Assembly (NCBI GenBank): GCA_015232935.1
Contig: JADFYT010000104.1
Location: 1-7,475, forward strand
Direction: 5' to 3'
From: Desulfamplus sp.
GTDB taxonomy: Bacteria; Desulfobacterota; Desulfobacteria; Desulfobacterales; Desulfobacteraceae
Length of the DNA stretch: 7,475 nucleotides
Under the pieces are notes generated by a model that saw only the letters and a list, made by a program, of their open reading frames with translations, was not told the origin of the DNA and made no database searches. Within the stretch, counting starts at the first letter, position 1; each line of letters begins with the position of its first letter. Position numbers and translations under genes: made by a program. This document shows positions 7,071 through 7,475 of this stretch, one piece after another.

Positions 7071-7078
7071 AAGGAGGT
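7071..7078 (+). promoter_or_regulatory. Strong ribosome binding site of the antitoxin
   Basis: aaggaggt is a full Shine-Dalgarno match ending four bases before the ATG at 7083. It decides the start: the frame is open further up to an ATG at 7002, but that codon has no such site and would add residues foreign to the family. Confidence 0.9.
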
Positions 7079-7082
7079 AAAT

Positions 7083-7301
7083 ATGTTATCAATAAGATTA
7101 CCAGAGGATTTGGCAACAAGACTAAATTTTCTTGCTGCACAAACAAACAGAACAAAATCATTTTATGCCATTGAAGCAATCAGGAGGTATCTTGAAGACC
7201 TTGAGGATTTGTATTTTGGCGAAAAAGCCTATAAGGAGTTTATTCTGAGTGGTGAAAAAGCGTTGTCAACCAAAGAAGTGCAAAAAGAGCTTGAATTATA
7301 A
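7083..7301 (+). CDS. RelB-like ribbon-helix-helix antitoxin
   Basis: A 72-residue antitoxin of a type II toxin-antitoxin pair. The N-terminal part (1-45) begins MLSIRLPEDLATRLNFLA, a short beta strand followed by two helices with TNRTKSFYAIEAIRRYL, the pattern of MetJ/Arc-type ribbon-helix-helix DNA-binding proteins. The acidic, charged C-terminal part (46-72, ending STKEVQKELEL) would wrap the toxin. The family represses its own promoter as a complex with the toxin and neutralises it; cellular proteases degrade the free antitoxin. The toxin gene overlaps its end, so the two are translated together. Codons are AT-rich (many aaa, tta, ata), more so than in the neighbouring operon, which fits an acquired module but is a weak sign at this length. 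Confidence 0.9.
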   Translation: MLSIRLPEDLATRLNFLAAQTNRTKSFYAIEAIRRYLEDLEDLYFGEKAYKEFILSGEKALSTKEVQKELEL

Positions 7302-7475
7302 CATAGAATATACTCCGGCAGCTTTAAAACAACTTTTCAAGCTGGATAAGTCTGTTGCAAAAAGTATAGTTGACTACATGGAATCTATATCACCAAACCC
7401 TATGGATTTTGGAAAAGCATTACGAAAAGGTTATAGAGGCTATTGGAGACACAGAGTAGGTGATTACAGGGTTAT
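7291..7475 (+). CDS. RelE/ParE-family toxin, 3' end beyond the window
   Basis: The first 61 residues of a RelE/ParE superfamily toxin, too short for a standard ORF list. It reads NYNIEYTPAALKQLFKLDK, then a helix (VAKSIVDYMESI) and GYWRHRVGDYRV at the edge. This matches the family pattern 'IEYTxxAxKxLxKLD...W+xRVGDYR'. Arg60 in GDYR corresponds to Arg61 of E. coli RelE, and Arg53 and Arg55 may supply basic residues of the mRNA-cleaving site. RelE toxins cut mRNA in the ribosomal A site, whereas ParE toxins inhibit gyrase; with a RelB-like antitoxin and these arginines RelE activity is the likelier. No ATG fits; the TTG at 7291 gives the usual N-terminus and overlaps the antitoxin stop by 11 bases. 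Roughly 25-30 residues are missing, so intactness is unknown. Confidence 0.88.
   Translation, partial: MNYNIEYTPAALKQLFKLDKSVAKSIVDYMESISPNPMDFGKALRKGYRGYWRHRVGDYRV

Larger units (their letters stand above)
6763..7082. other. Divergent intergenic region, no gene seen
   Basis: These 320 bases separate the minus-strand operon from the plus-strand toxin-antitoxin pair, so promoters for both must lie here or, for the operon, read in from it. I see no convincing sigma-70 pair for either direction. The region is AT-rich and holds inverted repeats at 6829-6852 and 6881-6939, plus three 'gcat' steps at 7043-7060 near the antitoxin start. No reading frame with a ribosome binding site is present apart from those named. 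Confidence 0.6.

Noticed and set aside
7002..7082. Upstream extension of the antitoxin to an ATG at 7002
   Set aside because: The full Shine-Dalgarno at 7071-7078 places the start at 7083, where the family's N-terminal beta strand begins.

Overview
The window looks like ordinary chromosome of a Gram-negative anaerobe, most likely a deltaproteobacterium (Desulfobacterota, Desulfobacterales-like). This is an inference from gene content: a large multi-domain acyl-CoA dehydrogenase, a hybrid histidine kinase with a THI5/NMT1-type periplasmic sensor, and the C-terminal 'GLIPICSNCKK...GYW...HGIC.DC..KLYPD' tail that I associate with signalling proteins of that group. Base composition is moderate to slightly AT-rich, and intergenic spaces hold imperfect palindromes.

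Layout. (1) 1-1487, plus strand: the 3' four-fifths of an acyl-CoA dehydrogenase of the long (about 600-residue) type, cut by the window edge. (2) 1488-1639: a convergent intergenic gap filled by an imperfect palindrome of about 90 bases. (3) 6762 down to 1640, minus strand: three closely packed genes that read as one operon. In order of transcription they are a seven-helix membrane protein with a Cys4 tail (6762-5911), a 901-residue hybrid histidine kinase (5874-3169), and a THUMP-domain RNA methyltransferase (3166 or 3172 to 1640) whose start is at, or overlaps, the kinase stop. (4) 6763-7082: a divergent intergenic region of 320 bases with inverted repeats and no gene that I can see. (5) 7083-7475, plus strand: a RelB-like ribbon-helix-helix antitoxin followed by an overlapping RelE/ParE-family toxin that runs off the window.

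How it may fit together. The membrane protein and hybrid kinase look like two parts of one sensory module. The kinase would bind a small molecule in the periplasm through its THI5-like domain and phosphorylate its own C-terminal receiver; no Hpt or DNA-binding regulator is encoded here, so output must lie elsewhere. The co-transcribed RNA methyltransferase is an unexpected partner and may simply be carried in the operon. The oddest sequence feature is inside that methyltransferase: its N-terminal domain is interrupted by two adjoining in-frame tandem-repeat arrays (33-bp and 39-bp units), and its catalytic domain carries another, more degenerate 33-bp duplication. The toxin-antitoxin pair is an accessory module. 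I see no CRISPR array, transposase, tRNA or rRNA.
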